Assembly: GCF_041449215.1 (NCBI RefSeq)
Contig: NZ_JBGNFV010000001.1
Location: 905,001-969,000, forward strand
DNA: 64,000 bases
Direction of reading: 5' to 3'
Source: Roseivirga sp. BDSF3-8
Lineage (GTDB): Bacteria; Bacteroidota; Bacteroidia; Cytophagales; Cyclobacteriaceae
Part shown: piece after piece, positions 45,803-53,188 of the stretch
Layout: the number at the start of each line of letters is the position of its first letter
Position numbering within the stretch: position 1 is the first letter of the stretch
Program-made: the position numbers and the translations under genes
Notes under the pieces: model-generated
Databases searched by the model: none
The model's input: the letters and a program-made list of their open reading frames with translations, nothing else
What the model was told of the DNA's origin: nothing

Positions 45803-45952
45803 TTAGCTACCTACCTGGCATCTTAATGCTTCGGTAGGGCAGTTTATCTCCTGGGAATAACAGGCTTCATAATGAGTGTAAACTCCTCCCCTGACGCTGC
45901 CGGAAGTAGGAAAGCTACTTACTTTGAAATCGGTAATCTTAAGTTTATTCAT
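45803..45952 (-). CDS. RiPP precursor peptide, array position 9
   Basis: 49 residues. Leader MNKLKITDFKVSSFPTSGS, GG at 22-23. The core has Cys31, Cys38, Cys45 and PTEALRC. It shares its leader with position 11 and part of its core (GVYTH) too, but the rest differs. Confidence 0.8.
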   Translation of the reverse strand: MNKLKITDFKVSSFPTSGSVRGGVYTHYEACYSQEINCPTEALRCQVGS

Positions 45953-46024
45953 CGGTTGGTTTGGTTGGTGGTGAAGGTACAGGTTCCCCGATAAGGGAAA
46001 CCTGCGTAGTCTTGTTAGATCAGG

Positions 46025-46165
46025 CTAGCATGCCCGGTAGCAGCTAATTAGTTGTACTGTTGCGGGGCATACACGGTATTCGGATACGTAGCCTCCCTTT
46101 ACTGTTTCCTTGTCTGAGGTAGTAAAACTGGACACGGTTAGTTCTTCTAAACTTAGCTTTTTCAT
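46025..46165 (-). CDS. RiPP precursor peptide, array position 8
   Basis: 46 residues, the shortest. Leader MKKLSLEELTVSSFTTSDK, GG at 24-25. The core is YVSEYRVCPATVQLISCYRAC-like, with Cys33, Cys42 and a C-terminal Cys46. Confidence 0.8.
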   Translation of the reverse strand: MKKLSLEELTVSSFTTSDKETVKGGYVSEYRVCPATVQLISCYRAC

Positions 46166-46243
46166 GAAATTACATTTACTGATTGGATATACTTAGTGGC
46201 TTCTATTCGCCACGCAGCTGTTATAACTTACTTTTATCTGCCT

Positions 46244-46399
46244 TTACTTAGAGTGACAAGCGAGCAGACAGCTTCTTTGAGGCTCTGTGTCATCAGTATC
46301 GTCTACTAACAGTTCTGCCCCACCTACCAGCAGGCGGGCCTGGCCTGTAGTGAAGCTTTCTATAGTTAGCTCATTGAGCTTCAGTTTCTTTTCTGACAT
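46244..46399 (-). CDS. RiPP precursor peptide, array position 7
   Basis: 51 residues. A short MSE extension precedes the leader KKLKLNELTIESFTTGQ; GG at 26-27. The core is acidic (VDDTDDTEP) and ends with Cys44 and Cys48, unlike the other members. Confidence 0.78.
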   Translation of the reverse strand: MSEKKLKLNELTIESFTTGQARLLVGGAELLVDDTDDTEPQRSCLLACHSK

Positions 46400-46487
46400 A
46401 GTGTTGAAATTAAAATGTGTCGGATCTTACAGATCGAATTGTAATAAAAAAGGGGCTGTCTTAAAAGTAGCACCGCCTAATTTCATG

Positions 46488-46645
46488 CCAAACAATATTT
46501 TGAGAATCACCTGAAACACTCTGCATAGCGAAGTACAACTTCGCGGAAATGGCAACCACGGGGTGCAACCCCGCGGTAGTTACGAGGAATGTAAAATTAT
46601 ATTTTGAACAAAAAGAAAGAGACTGCCTTTTGAGACAGCCTTCTC
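46488..46645. repeat. dispersed repeat element, copy B (inside the peptide array)
   Basis: Shares left and right blocks with copy A at 34707-35013. The interior is short and holds a palindrome ACCACGGGG-tgca-ACCCCGCGGT (46554-46577). The right end is a hairpin (GAGACTG...CAGCC) with an A run before it, which may act as terminator after array position 6. It sits exactly in the 260-nt gap between positions 6 and 7. Confidence 0.75.
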
Positions 46646-46658
46646 TACATGCTTTATG

Positions 46659-46823
46659 TTACGCGTTTGCTACGCACTCGCGAAGGCAGCTTCTCAGCGC
46701 TTCGGTTTCAGGACAGGCTACCTGGTGCTCAGTAGGGCCACCTTCTGCTCCGCCTATTATCTGGCTTTTCACATTGGTGGAGAAACTGGTTACATTAAGG
46801 TCTTTTAAATTCAGTTTTTTCAT
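46659..46823 (-). CDS. RiPP precursor peptide, array position 6
   Basis: 54 residues. Leader MKKLNLKDLNVTSFSTN, GG at 24-25 followed by AEGGPTEH, then CPETEALRSC. Cysteines 37, 46 and 50. One of four members with the GPTEH...C...ALR core. Confidence 0.82.
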   Translation of the reverse strand: MKKLNLKDLNVTSFSTNVKSQIIGGAEGGPTEHQVACPETEALRSCLRECVANA

Positions 46824-46831
46824 AAGTATAG

Positions 46832-46990
46832 TTAATTATTGCAGGGGTTGAGGCATGTCCAATAGGCCTCTGTAAAGGCACAATTGTCTATCTTTTCTGA
46901 GGTGCCTACCTCTGCTCCAGCTTTTACGCTTGATTTTTCAGCGGTCTGAAAGCTGGATATAGCAAGATCTTCAAGCTTTAACTTCTTCAT
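46832..46990 (-). CDS. RiPP precursor peptide, array position 5
   Basis: 52 residues. Leader MKKLKLEDLAISSFQTAEK; the double Gly is altered to AG (24-25). The core has GTSEK in place of GPTEH, and Cys37, Cys46, Cys50. Only 8 nt separate it from position 6. Confidence 0.8.
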   Translation of the reverse strand: MKKLKLEDLAISSFQTAEKSSVKAGAEVGTSEKIDNCAFTEAYWTCLNPCNN

Positions 46991-47097
46991 AACAATTAGA
47001 TTATGTTGGTAATAGTATATGATAAAAAAAAACAGACTGTGCAGCGTGTCAGCTAAGCAGCTTTGTTTTTTCTATTATAGGTTTATTATTGTGGCCT

Positions 47098-47240
47098 TTA
47101 CCCATCTATTTCGGTACGACAGCCCTGAAGGGAGCAACAGTCCCCGGTATAGCTGTCGGTTTCGGCCCCGCCCTTCACGTGTCTCTTACCAGTTGTAGAA
47201 AACTGTATACTGATAATTGCTTCAGCTTTAACTTTTTCAT
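47098..47240 (-). pseudogene. frameshifted RiPP precursor, array position 4
   Basis: The leader begins MKKLKLKQLSVYSF in one frame. The continuation STTGKRHVKGGAETDSYTG and a core with Cys-Cys and a third Cys is in the next frame. The break is at a run of four A on the plus strand (47199-47202), and one extra base there restores a 47-residue precursor ending at 47098. Without it the leader frame stops after 21 codons. It may be true decay, phase variation or a sequencing error. Confidence 0.72.
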
Positions 47241-47255
47241 AGCATCTGAGATTTT

Positions 47256-47420
47256 TTATTGAAATCCGGTGACATCACAATCAGGGTCGCGCAACGCCTT
47301 GGTAGGCGGACAAGCTACTTTATGTTCGGTCGGCCCCATCTCAGCCCCACCTTTTATCACTCGTTTTTCAGTAGTTGTAAAGCTGTTTACAGTAAGATTT
47401 TTTAAGCTTAATTTTTTCAT
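47256..47420 (-). CDS. RiPP precursor peptide, array position 3
   Basis: 54 residues. Leader MKKLSLKNLTVNSFTTTEK, GG at 24-25, core AEMGPTEHKVACPPTKALRD and a second cysteine at 48 (first at 37). It is close to position 2 in the core. Confidence 0.82.
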   Translation of the reverse strand: MKKLSLKNLTVNSFTTTEKRVIKGGAEMGPTEHKVACPPTKALRDPDCDVTGFQ

Positions 47421-47437
47421 TTGTCTAATATGTTTAA

Positions 47438-47614
47438 TTACCAGTTAATACAAAGGCCTGTCGGCTGGCAGAGCGGATCTCTCAACGCCTGAGTAAAGGG
47501 GCAGGCGACTGCATGCTCGGTTGGGCCGCCTTCTGCACCGCCGATTATGCCTGAAGCAAACGAATCAGTTACGAAGCTCTTTACCTCGAGCTCGCTGATC
47601 TTTAGTTTTTTCAT
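47438..47614 (-). CDS. RiPP precursor peptide, array position 2
   Basis: 58 residues from ATG 47614 (a longer frame to 47713 overlaps position 1 and is unlikely). Leader MKKLKISELEVKSFVTD, GG at 25-26, core AEGGPTEHAVACPFTQALRD, cysteines 38, 49 and 55. Confidence 0.84.
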   Translation of the reverse strand: MKKLKISELEVKSFVTDSFASGIIGGAEGGPTEHAVACPFTQALRDPLCQPTGLCINW

Positions 47615-47667
47615 AGGGTTATTTATTATGATTACATGGAATAAAAGCAGGAAATAGTAAGAAATGC

Positions 47668-47820
47668 CTAGTGCTGGCAGTCGGGATCGACCAACAGGCC
47701 TGTAGGTCCGCAACCGGGGTAGCCGACATCTGTATAATCGGCCTCTTTTCCTCCGCGAAGGTGGCGCATATCAATAGGGAAGCTGGTAATTTTGATACCC
47801 GCCAGGTTTAGTTTTTTCAT
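47668..47820 (-). CDS. RiPP precursor peptide, array position 1
   Basis: 50 residues, the first gene of the array. Leader MKKLNLAGIKITSFPID, GG at 23-24. The core is aromatic and Gly-rich (DYTDVGYPGCGPTGLL) with Cys37 and Cys48. Confidence 0.8.
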   Translation of the reverse strand: MKKLNLAGIKITSFPIDMRHLRGGKEADYTDVGYPGCGPTGLLVDPDCQH

Positions 47821-47853
47821 AGGAAAACTTTGTTTTGGAGTTCTTTACAGAGG

Positions 47854-47861
47854 CAAAAGTA
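47854..47861 (-). promoter_or_regulatory. candidate -7 box of the precursor array
   Basis: TACTTTTG on the minus strand fits TAnnTTTG, 33 nt before the first precursor ATG. The -33 region (TTTT about 22 nt upstream) is imperfect. Confidence 0.4.
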
Positions 47862-47970
47862 CCATCTGAATAAGAACCTGGTTTAAAATGAATATACCAA
47901 TATTAAAGGCTTTTCACAAAACGAAGTCCTAAAAAAACTTATGGCGCTATGTGTATTAGAAAATCTTTTT

Positions 47971-47978
47971 TACCTTTG
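47971..47978 (+). promoter_or_regulatory. -7 box of tRNA-Leu(GAG)
   Basis: TACCTTTG matches the -7 consensus, 18 nt before the tRNA. A weak -33 (TGTG) lies at 47950. Confidence 0.55.
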
Positions 47979-47996
47979 CAAGCCCCGAGACAAAAC

Positions 47997-48078
47997 GCGT
48001 ATGTGGTGAAATCGGTAGACACGCCATCTTGAGGGGGTGGTGCCTTCGGGCGTGGAGGTTCGAATCCTCTCATACGCA
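47997..48078 (+). tRNA. tRNA-Leu (anticodon GAG)
   Basis: Acceptor GCGTATG/CATACGC, anticodon arm CCATC-TTGAGGG-GGTGG with GAG, long variable arm, T-arm GAGGTTCGAATCCTC. CCA is not encoded. It is the third leucine tRNA in the window, each with a different anticodon. Confidence 0.95.
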
Positions 48079-48083
48079 CATTA

Positions 48084-48112
48084 AAGCCTTGCTGAAAAGC
48101 AGGGCTTTTTTT
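48084..48112 (+). terminator. terminator after tRNA-Leu(GAG)
   Basis: AAGCCTTGCT-gaaa-AGCAGGGCTT with one G-T pair, then seven T. It lies just before the convergent PAP2-like gene end. Confidence 0.8.
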
Positions 48113-48118
48113 ATGCCC

Positions 48119-48742
48119 TTACCTCCCGAAGTAATAGATCATAAGGAAGCAGACGGTAAAGCCCAGGGCTCCGCCTACCCAGACTTCGGCAGGCTTATGG
48201 CTCTGTAAGTATAGGCGGGCAGACATGAGGGCTCCGGCGAGAAGGGTAAAGATGATGAGGGGGTAAAGGAGGGTATCGTGTGGGTATATGATCTGCAGGG
48301 CAGTGATGAACCCGACGGCGCCGCAAATGGCGGCACTATGTACACTGATCTTCCAAAAGAAGGTGACGATGGCTACTATGACGACGACGGTGGTCATTGC
48401 GATCATGCCGGTGTTGAGCAGTGGGTTAACGGTATTTTTGCTTGCAAAAAGCCAGGTGGCAATGATGTAAAAGGCCCCGATAACAAGAAAAGGCAGCCTT
48501 CGCTCCTGCCGGTCTGCCATACGGAAGCTATTGATGTAACGGCTGAGCTTCATGCTACTGATGCTGATTATGGGGACGATGAAGGTGGTGATGAACACCG
48601 CCAGGGTAAGCTGCCACATGATTTCCCTGGTGAATGGAATGGTGGCGAGGGGGGCAAACAGTAGCACTACCACAAACATGAGGGTGGGCATGATGAGTGG
48701 ATGGAGGGCTACGGAAAGAATCCAGGCAAGGCGTCTGTACAC
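48119..48742 (-). CDS. PAP2-like integral membrane protein
   Basis: A 207-residue protein with six or so hydrophobic helices. KISVHSAAICGAVGF (about 130-144) resembles the PAP2 SxxH motif, and HKPAEVWVGGALGF (about 181-194) the last PAP2 motif with a catalytic-type His, but the first KxxxxxxRP motif is not clear. A lipid-phosphatase or undecaprenyl-phosphate role is possible; activity is uncertain. It overlaps the rpoN stop by 1 nt. Confidence 0.72.
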   Translation of the reverse strand: MYRRLAWILSVALHPLIMPTLMFVVVLLFAPLATIPFTREIMWQLTLAVFITTFIVPIISISSMKLSRYINSFRMADRQERRLPFLVIGAFYIIATWLFASKNTVNPLLNTGMIAMTTVVVIVAIVTFFWKISVHSAAICGAVGFITALQIIYPHDTLLYPLIIFTLLAGALMSARLYLQSHKPAEVWVGGALGFTVCFLMIYYFGR

Positions 48743-50181
48743 TATAGCTCCTTTCTTAACCTGGCTACGGGTATGTTCATCTGTTCGCGGTACTTGGCTA
48801 CGGTACGGCGTGCGATGTTATAGCCTTTGCTTTTGAGTTCTTTTTCGAGCTTATCGTCACTAAGGGGCTTTTTCTTATTCTCATTTTCGATGAGCTCCCT
48901 CAGGGTGTTCTTGACCTCACGGCTACTTACATCCTCGCCACTATCGGTGGCAATGCCTTCGCTAAAGAAGTACTTGAGGGGGTAGATGCCGAACTCGGTC
49001 TGTACGCTCTTACTGTTAGCCACACGCGACACGGTGGATATGTCCATGTTGATGCGGTTGGCAATGTCTTTAAGGATCATGGGCCGCAGCTTGCTCTCGT
49101 CGCCTTCGAGGAAGAAGTCGAACTGGTAGTCTACTATGGCCCTCATGGTATGGAGCAGGGTCTGCTGACGCTGGCGTATGGCATCGATGAACCACTTGGC
49201 GGAGTCGAGCTTTTGCTTAACGAAGGAAACGGTCTCCTTGAGCTTCTTATCCTTTTTATTGGACTTATCGTAGGCATCGAGCATGTCGGAGTATGAGCGG
49301 CTTATGCGTAGTTCGGGTGCGTTGCGGCTGTTTAGGGACAGTTCGAGCTTGCCGTTGTTATTGGTGAGGATAAAGTCGGGTATGAGGTACTGGGTACGTG
49401 CGGCCCCTCCTGCCCCGCCGGGTTTGGGGTTGAGCTTTGTTATGCTGTTAATAGCGTCTTTTAGCTGGTCTTCGTCTATGTCCAGCCGCTTCATTATTTT
49501 GTCGTAGTGCTTTTTGGTAAACTCGTCGAAATGGTCTTCGAGTATGCTGATGGCGTTTTGGACGGCGGGTGTCTGGTCGTCTTTACGCTCGAGCTGTAGG
49601 AGGAGGCACTCCTGCAAATTGCGGGCGGCAATGCCGGGTGGGTCAAATTTCTGGATCTTCCGCAGGATCTCTTCGACCTCGTCGAGGTCAGTTTCAATGT
49701 TTTGGGAAAAGGCGAGGTCATTGATAATGGCCTCGAGGTCACGTCTTATGTATCCGTCGCTCTCGATGCTGCCGAGCAACTGGCGGCCGATGGCTTCGCG
49801 GCGGTCGTCCATATGGAGAAAGCCGAGCTGCATGTTGAGCTGGTCGTTGAGGGACTGCATCATGGGGATGGGCATTTCCTTATCGTCTTCTCCGTAGCTG
49901 CCATCTCCCTGCATCTTATAGCCACTGAAGTCGTCGTCCCTGAGGTAGTCGTCCACATCCACATCATCGCTGGACTGATCCGCGGAGTCTTCATACTCGC
50001 TGTCGGAAGAGAAGTCGTCCTGGGTATCTTCGCCGCCTTCTTCGAGGGCGGGGTTTACTTCGAGTTCTTCTTCGACGCGTGCTTCCAGTTCAGCAGTAGG
50101 TATCTGCAGCAGTTTGATAAACTGTATCTGCTGCGGGGATAGTTTCTGTTGTAATGACTGTGTTAAACCTAATTTCTGCAT
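48742..50181 (-). CDS. rpoN: RNA polymerase sigma-54 factor
   Basis: Alternative sigma factor that needs enhancer-binding ATPases. The 479-residue protein starts with the Q/L-rich region I (KLGLTQSLQQKLSPQQIQFIKLLQIP), then an acidic region II (about 45-105), a core-binding region and the DNA-binding part ending in the RpoN box ARRTVAKYRE (457-466). Its stop overlaps the PAP2-like start (ATGA/TAATG-type junction), so both are likely one transcript. Confidence 0.95.
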   Translation of the reverse strand: MQKLGLTQSLQQKLSPQQIQFIKLLQIPTAELEARVEEELEVNPALEEGGEDTQDDFSSDSEYEDSADQSSDDVDVDDYLRDDDFSGYKMQGDGSYGEDDKEMPIPMMQSLNDQLNMQLGFLHMDDRREAIGRQLLGSIESDGYIRRDLEAIINDLAFSQNIETDLDEVEEILRKIQKFDPPGIAARNLQECLLLQLERKDDQTPAVQNAISILEDHFDEFTKKHYDKIMKRLDIDEDQLKDAINSITKLNPKPGGAGGAARTQYLIPDFILTNNNGKLELSLNSRNAPELRISRSYSDMLDAYDKSNKKDKKLKETVSFVKQKLDSAKWFIDAIRQRQQTLLHTMRAIVDYQFDFFLEGDESKLRPMILKDIANRINMDISTVSRVANSKSVQTEFGIYPLKYFFSEGIATDSGEDVSSREVKNTLRELIENENKKKPLSDDKLEKELKSKGYNIARRTVAKYREQMNIPVARLRKEL

Positions 50182-50288
50182 ATAGTTCTTATGCTAGTAA
50201 ACGTGCTCAAGGGACGTCGTGCCAAATTTATTATATTTCTACCATTCCTTTGAGAAAAAGAGCAAATTATCGTTTTTTTGCAGGCATT

Positions 50289-50324
50289 CCAGCAAATGAA
50301 GAGCATTTTTTCTTCATTTGCTGG
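50289..50324. promoter_or_regulatory. 14-bp perfect hairpin upstream of asnS
   Basis: CCAGCAAATGAAGA and its exact reverse complement are separated by eight bases, in the divergent region between rpoN and asnS. No T run follows, so it is not a plain terminator. It may be an operator or an mRNA leader structure. Confidence 0.6.
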
Positions 50325-50400
50325 GGTATTTTACGGTCTTATTCACCCGTATAACGGGTAAAAAAGAAAAGCCTCACTAGTAAAAAAATATTCTCTTATC

Positions 50401-51852
50401 GTGGCAGAACTGAAACGGACACAAATAAAAGCGGTGCTGGCCTCTGACGAGACGGGCACTGAGGTATTGGTAAAAGGCTGGGTACGCACGAAGCGCGAAA
50501 GCAAAAACGTGGCCTTCATTGCGCTTAATGACGGCTCGGTGATCCATAACCTGCAGGTGGTGGCAGACCCTCAGGCCTTGGGCGAAGAGACGATGAGGCT
50601 GATCACGACGGGTAGCTGCCTTGCCGTGAGGGGTACGCTGTCGGAGTCGCAGGGTGCGGGCCAGAAGGTGGAGCTGCTGGCCTCTGACATAGAGGTGTAT
50701 GGAACGGCTGACCCTGAGAAGTATCCCCTACAGCCCAAGAAGCACAGCCTGGAGTTTCTGAGAGAGATCGCTCACCTGCGGGTACGTACGAATACCTTCG
50801 GGGCGGTGTACCGGCTGCGCCATGCACTGATCTTTGCGGTGCATAACTTCTTTAATGAGCGGGGGTTCTATAATGTGCACACGCCTATCATTACGGGCTC
50901 TGATGCGGAGGGTGCGGGTGAGACGTTCCGGGTGACGACGCTTCCTTTTGATAACCCGCCACGGACGGATGAGGGGGGGATCGACTATAAGAAGGACTTC
51001 TTTGAAAAGGAGGCGAACCTGACGGTATCGGGCCAGCTTGAGGGCGAACTTGCGGCGCTGGCGCTGAGCAATATTTATACTTTCGGGCCTACTTTCCGTG
51101 CGGAAAACAGTAATACGAGCCGCCACCTGGCGGAGTTCTGGATGATAGAGCCTGAGATGGCGTTCTATGACCTGCAGGATAATATGGACCTGGCGGAGGA
51201 CTTCCTGAAGTACCTGATCCGGTATGCGCTGGACAACTGCGCGGATGACCTGCTGTTCCTGGACAAGCGTGCGGCGGATGAGGACAAACTGAAGGCTGCG
51301 AATGAGCGCAGCGAGATGGGGCTAATGGAGCGCCTGCAGTTTGTACTGGAAAATGAATTTGAAAGACTGCCTTACACGGAGGCGATCGAGATCCTGCGTA
51401 ACAGCAAGCCGAATAAGAAGAAGAAATTTAACTACGTGATAGAGGGCTGGGGGGCTGACCTGCAGTCTGAGCATGAGCGCTACCTGGTGGAGAAGCACTT
51501 TAAGAAGCCGGTGATCCTGTTTAACTACCCTAAGGAGATCAAGGCTTTCTATATGCGCCAGAACGATGATAATAAAACGGTGGCGGCGATGGACATCCTG
51601 TTCCCTGGTATAGGTGAGATAGTGGGTGGCAGCCAGCGTGAGGAGCGCCTGGATAAGCTTACTGAGCGAATGGAGGCGATGCATATCCCTGCGGAGGAAA
51701 TGTGGTGGTATTTGGACACGCGCCGCTTCGGAACGGCACCGCACAGTGGGTTCGGGCTGGGATTCGAGCGCCTGGTGCAGTTTGTGAGCGGTATGGGTAA
51801 TATCCGGGACGTGATCCCTTTCCCTCGCACGCCTGGTAATGCGGAGTTTTAA
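50401..51852 (+). CDS. asnS: asparaginyl-tRNA synthetase
   Basis: Class II synthetase that charges tRNA-Asn. It starts at GTG (50401), 483 residues: OB-fold anticodon-binding domain (about 15-105, [22 protein letters not shown]), then motif 2 [21 protein letters not shown] (about 232-252) and motif 3 [12 protein letters not shown] (about 455-466). The motif wording is of the AsnRS type rather than AspRS. Downstream is a strong terminator. Confidence 0.95.
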   Translation: MAELKRTQIKAVLASDETGTEVLVKGWVRTKRESKNVAFIALNDGSVIHNLQVVADPQALGEETMRLITTGSCLAVRGTLSESQGAGQKVELLASDIEVYGTADPEKYPLQPKKHSLEFLREIAHLRVRTNTFGAVYRLRHALIFAVHNFFNERGFYNVHTPIITGSDAEGAGETFRVTTLPFDNPPRTDEGGIDYKKDFFEKEANLTVSGQLEGELAALALSNIYTFGPTFRAENSNTSRHLAEFWMIEPEMAFYDLQDNMDLAEDFLKYLIRYALDNCADDLLFLDKRAADEDKLKAANERSEMGLMERLQFVLENEFERLPYTEAIEILRNSKPNKKKKFNYVIEGWGADLQSEHERYLVEKHFKKPVILFNYPKEIKAFYMRQNDDNKTVAAMDILFPGIGEIVGGSQREERLDKLTERMEAMHIPAEEMWWYLDTRRFGTAPHSGFGLGFERLVQFVSGMGNIRDVIPFPRTPGNAEF

Positions 51853-51879
51853 AGAGTAACTTGTTATAAGAATTATGGG

Positions 51880-51924
51880 ACTGCCTGTTGGTCTGCCTTT
51901 GGCGGATGGACAGGCAGTTTTTTT
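51880..51924 (+). terminator. terminator after asnS
   Basis: ACTGCCTGT and ACAGGCAGT arms followed by seven T; the loop contains a second small inverted repeat. Confidence 0.8.
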
Positions 51925-51961
51925 ATGTAAGTGGGTATGAGGGTGATTTTTGGGGGCTTCC

Positions 51962-52007
51962 GTGCCTGGACGATACGGGGCTGAGACGCCAGCCTGGCGT
52001 CTCTACT
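51962..52007. repeat. 46-bp direct repeat, copy 1 (left of the TA pair)
   Basis: 43 of 46 bases equal 52645-52690. It contains GAGACGCCAG-C-CTGGCGTCTC, a 10-bp perfect palindrome with a one-base centre, like a REP element. Confidence 0.85.
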
Positions 52008-52017
52008 TGGCTGGCCG

Positions 52018-52317
52018 CTACTTTTCGAATCTCCTACTCAGGCTTCGGGCTCCGTGGTGTATCATCAGGATAGCTACGGTATTTTCGTCAACTACCCGAT
52101 ATATAATTCAATAATTACCTTCAATAATTTCTCTAACCGCAGGATTATTTATCTCTTCTACTATTTTACCGGCGCGGATCTGAGTCTCTATAATTTGAGT
52201 TTTTTGGAAGATTCTATCGACTTGCCGTTGAGCATATCGTTTAGAGTCTCGCGATATATAATCGAAAATATCTTTTAAATCCAACCTGGCCTCTTTCAAC
52301 CATCTTATTTCGACCAT
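52018..52317 (-). pseudogene. RelE/ParE-type toxin with an in-frame stop
   Basis: Residues 1-70 match a ParE-like toxin: VEIRWLKEARLDLKDIFDYI, GKIVEEINNPAVREIIEGNY. Then a TGA (52108-52110) stands where the family has Arg (EGNY-R-IIYR). The same frame continues for 29 codons with IIYRVVDENTVAILMIHHGA, the normal ParE end, up to TAG at 52018. A single CGA-to-TGA change would explain it. Toxin activity is probably lost because the last strands are removed. It overlaps the antitoxin by 13 nt. Confidence 0.82.
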
Positions 52318-52493
52318 TTTGCTATCTCATCTTTTACTGAAGCGCTTGATTCAGTTTTCTCATCTCGCTCTGAGATCCTTATGCGACCCTCGAGCTTCTC
52401 AATAAAGATAAGTCTGTCAATGAGATCATCAATAGAGATTTCATCCTCAGGGAATCTATCTATTTGTTCTTTAAGTTTTTCTTTCGAAATCAT
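52305..52493 (-). CDS. putative antitoxin of a ParE-type pair
   Basis: A 62-residue acidic protein: EEISIDDLIDRLIFIEKLEGRI-like helix and a C-terminal Lys/Asp/Ser-rich tail with KDEIAKWSK. Small size, position directly before a ParE-like toxin and the 13-nt overlap fit an antitoxin. It has no ribbon-helix-helix that I can name with confidence. Confidence 0.65.
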   Translation of the reverse strand: MISKEKLKEQIDRFPEDEISIDDLIDRLIFIEKLEGRIRISERDEKTESSASVKDEIAKWSK

Positions 52494-52871
52494 ACAGCAA
52501 TTTAATGATTATACGGAAAAGAGGCTAAGTGGGTATAGAGGTTTTTTACATATCCATTTTCGCCTGACAAAGAGGATGAGTCCGAGGGAACCTATTGCTC
52601 CATGGACCTGAGGTGGGTCGGAAGAAGGATATTGGTAGGCCTCGGTGCCTGAACGCTACCGGGCTGAGACGCCAGCCTGGCGTCTCTACTTTGGAGGGAT
52701 GATAAAGTTGATAAGCTCTTTGCACCTGGGGTTGTAGTTCATAGCTAGCTATATGAATAGGCTTGAAAAGAAAAATGAGGCAGTAAAAGAAGCAAGGGAC
52801 AGGTAATTATTTTGTGTATAGGATAAATTGGGTTAGATTATTGGTAGTTATCTATCAAATATTGACCAAGT
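52494..52871. other. 378-nt region upstream of the antitoxin and precursor 12
   Basis: No gene. It holds the second copy of the 46-bp direct repeat and a short AT-rich leader before the precursor at 52872. Confidence 0.55.
52645..52690. repeat. 46-bp direct repeat, copy 2 (right of the TA pair)
   Basis: Same orientation as copy 1. The two copies bracket the toxin-antitoxin pair, about 640 bp apart. Confidence 0.85.
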
Positions 52872-53030
52872 ATGAAGAAGAAGATCACATTTGAGAACCT
52901 GGAAATAACGCACATCTCCAAAAGCGTTTCCAAGATTAAAGGCGGAGTAGCAAGCCCTAGTAGTGACGAATGCTCTGCCTGCGGGCAGCCTCAGCCATGT
53001 TTGTGCGGCAGGGTACAGGCCATTCAGTAA
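52872..53030 (+). CDS. RiPP precursor peptide, single gene 12
   Basis: 52 residues. Leader MKKKITFENLEITHISKSV, GG at 24-25 (KIKGG). The core is short and Cys-rich (34, 37, 43, 45, CxxC and CxC patterns). It has lost the SF..T part of the leader, so its membership is less sure. Its own terminator follows. Confidence 0.68.
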   Translation: MKKKITFENLEITHISKSVSKIKGGVASPSSDECSACGQPQPCLCGRVQAIQ

Positions 53031-53057
53031 ACGAGCAAATACTATTTTATCACACGA

Positions 53058-53087
53058 AGCTACCTGTTCCGGCAGGTAGCTTTTTTA
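53058..53087 (+). terminator. terminator after precursor 12
   Basis: GCTACCTG...CAGGTAGC hairpin followed by six T. Confidence 0.85.
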
Positions 53088-53125
53088 TTTATGGCGTCCC
53101 TCCTACCCTGTGGATAAAATGCACT

Positions 53126-53156
53126 TTTGGCTGATGGGGGATTATGCGTAACTTTT
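53126..53156 (+). promoter_or_regulatory. promoter of the M28 peptidase gene
   Basis: TTTG at 53126, 19-nt spacer, TAACTTTT at 53149 (TAnnTTTG with one change). Transcription would start about 25 nt before the ATG at 53189. Confidence 0.55.
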
Positions 53157-53188
53157 GGCTGTATTAGAGAATATTCTTAACAGCACAT

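Noticed and set aside
46441-46645. Insertion sequence with terminal inverted repeats (GGCTGTCTTAAAAG / CTTTTGAGACAGCC)
   Set aside because: The similarity of the ends is real, but the right end is a terminator hairpin, no transposase is present and no target duplication could be seen, so only a dispersed repeat is reported.
52108-52317. Toxin as a complete short protein of 69 residues
   Set aside because: The family-typical C-terminus continues in the same frame after the TGA, so a disrupted gene explains it better.
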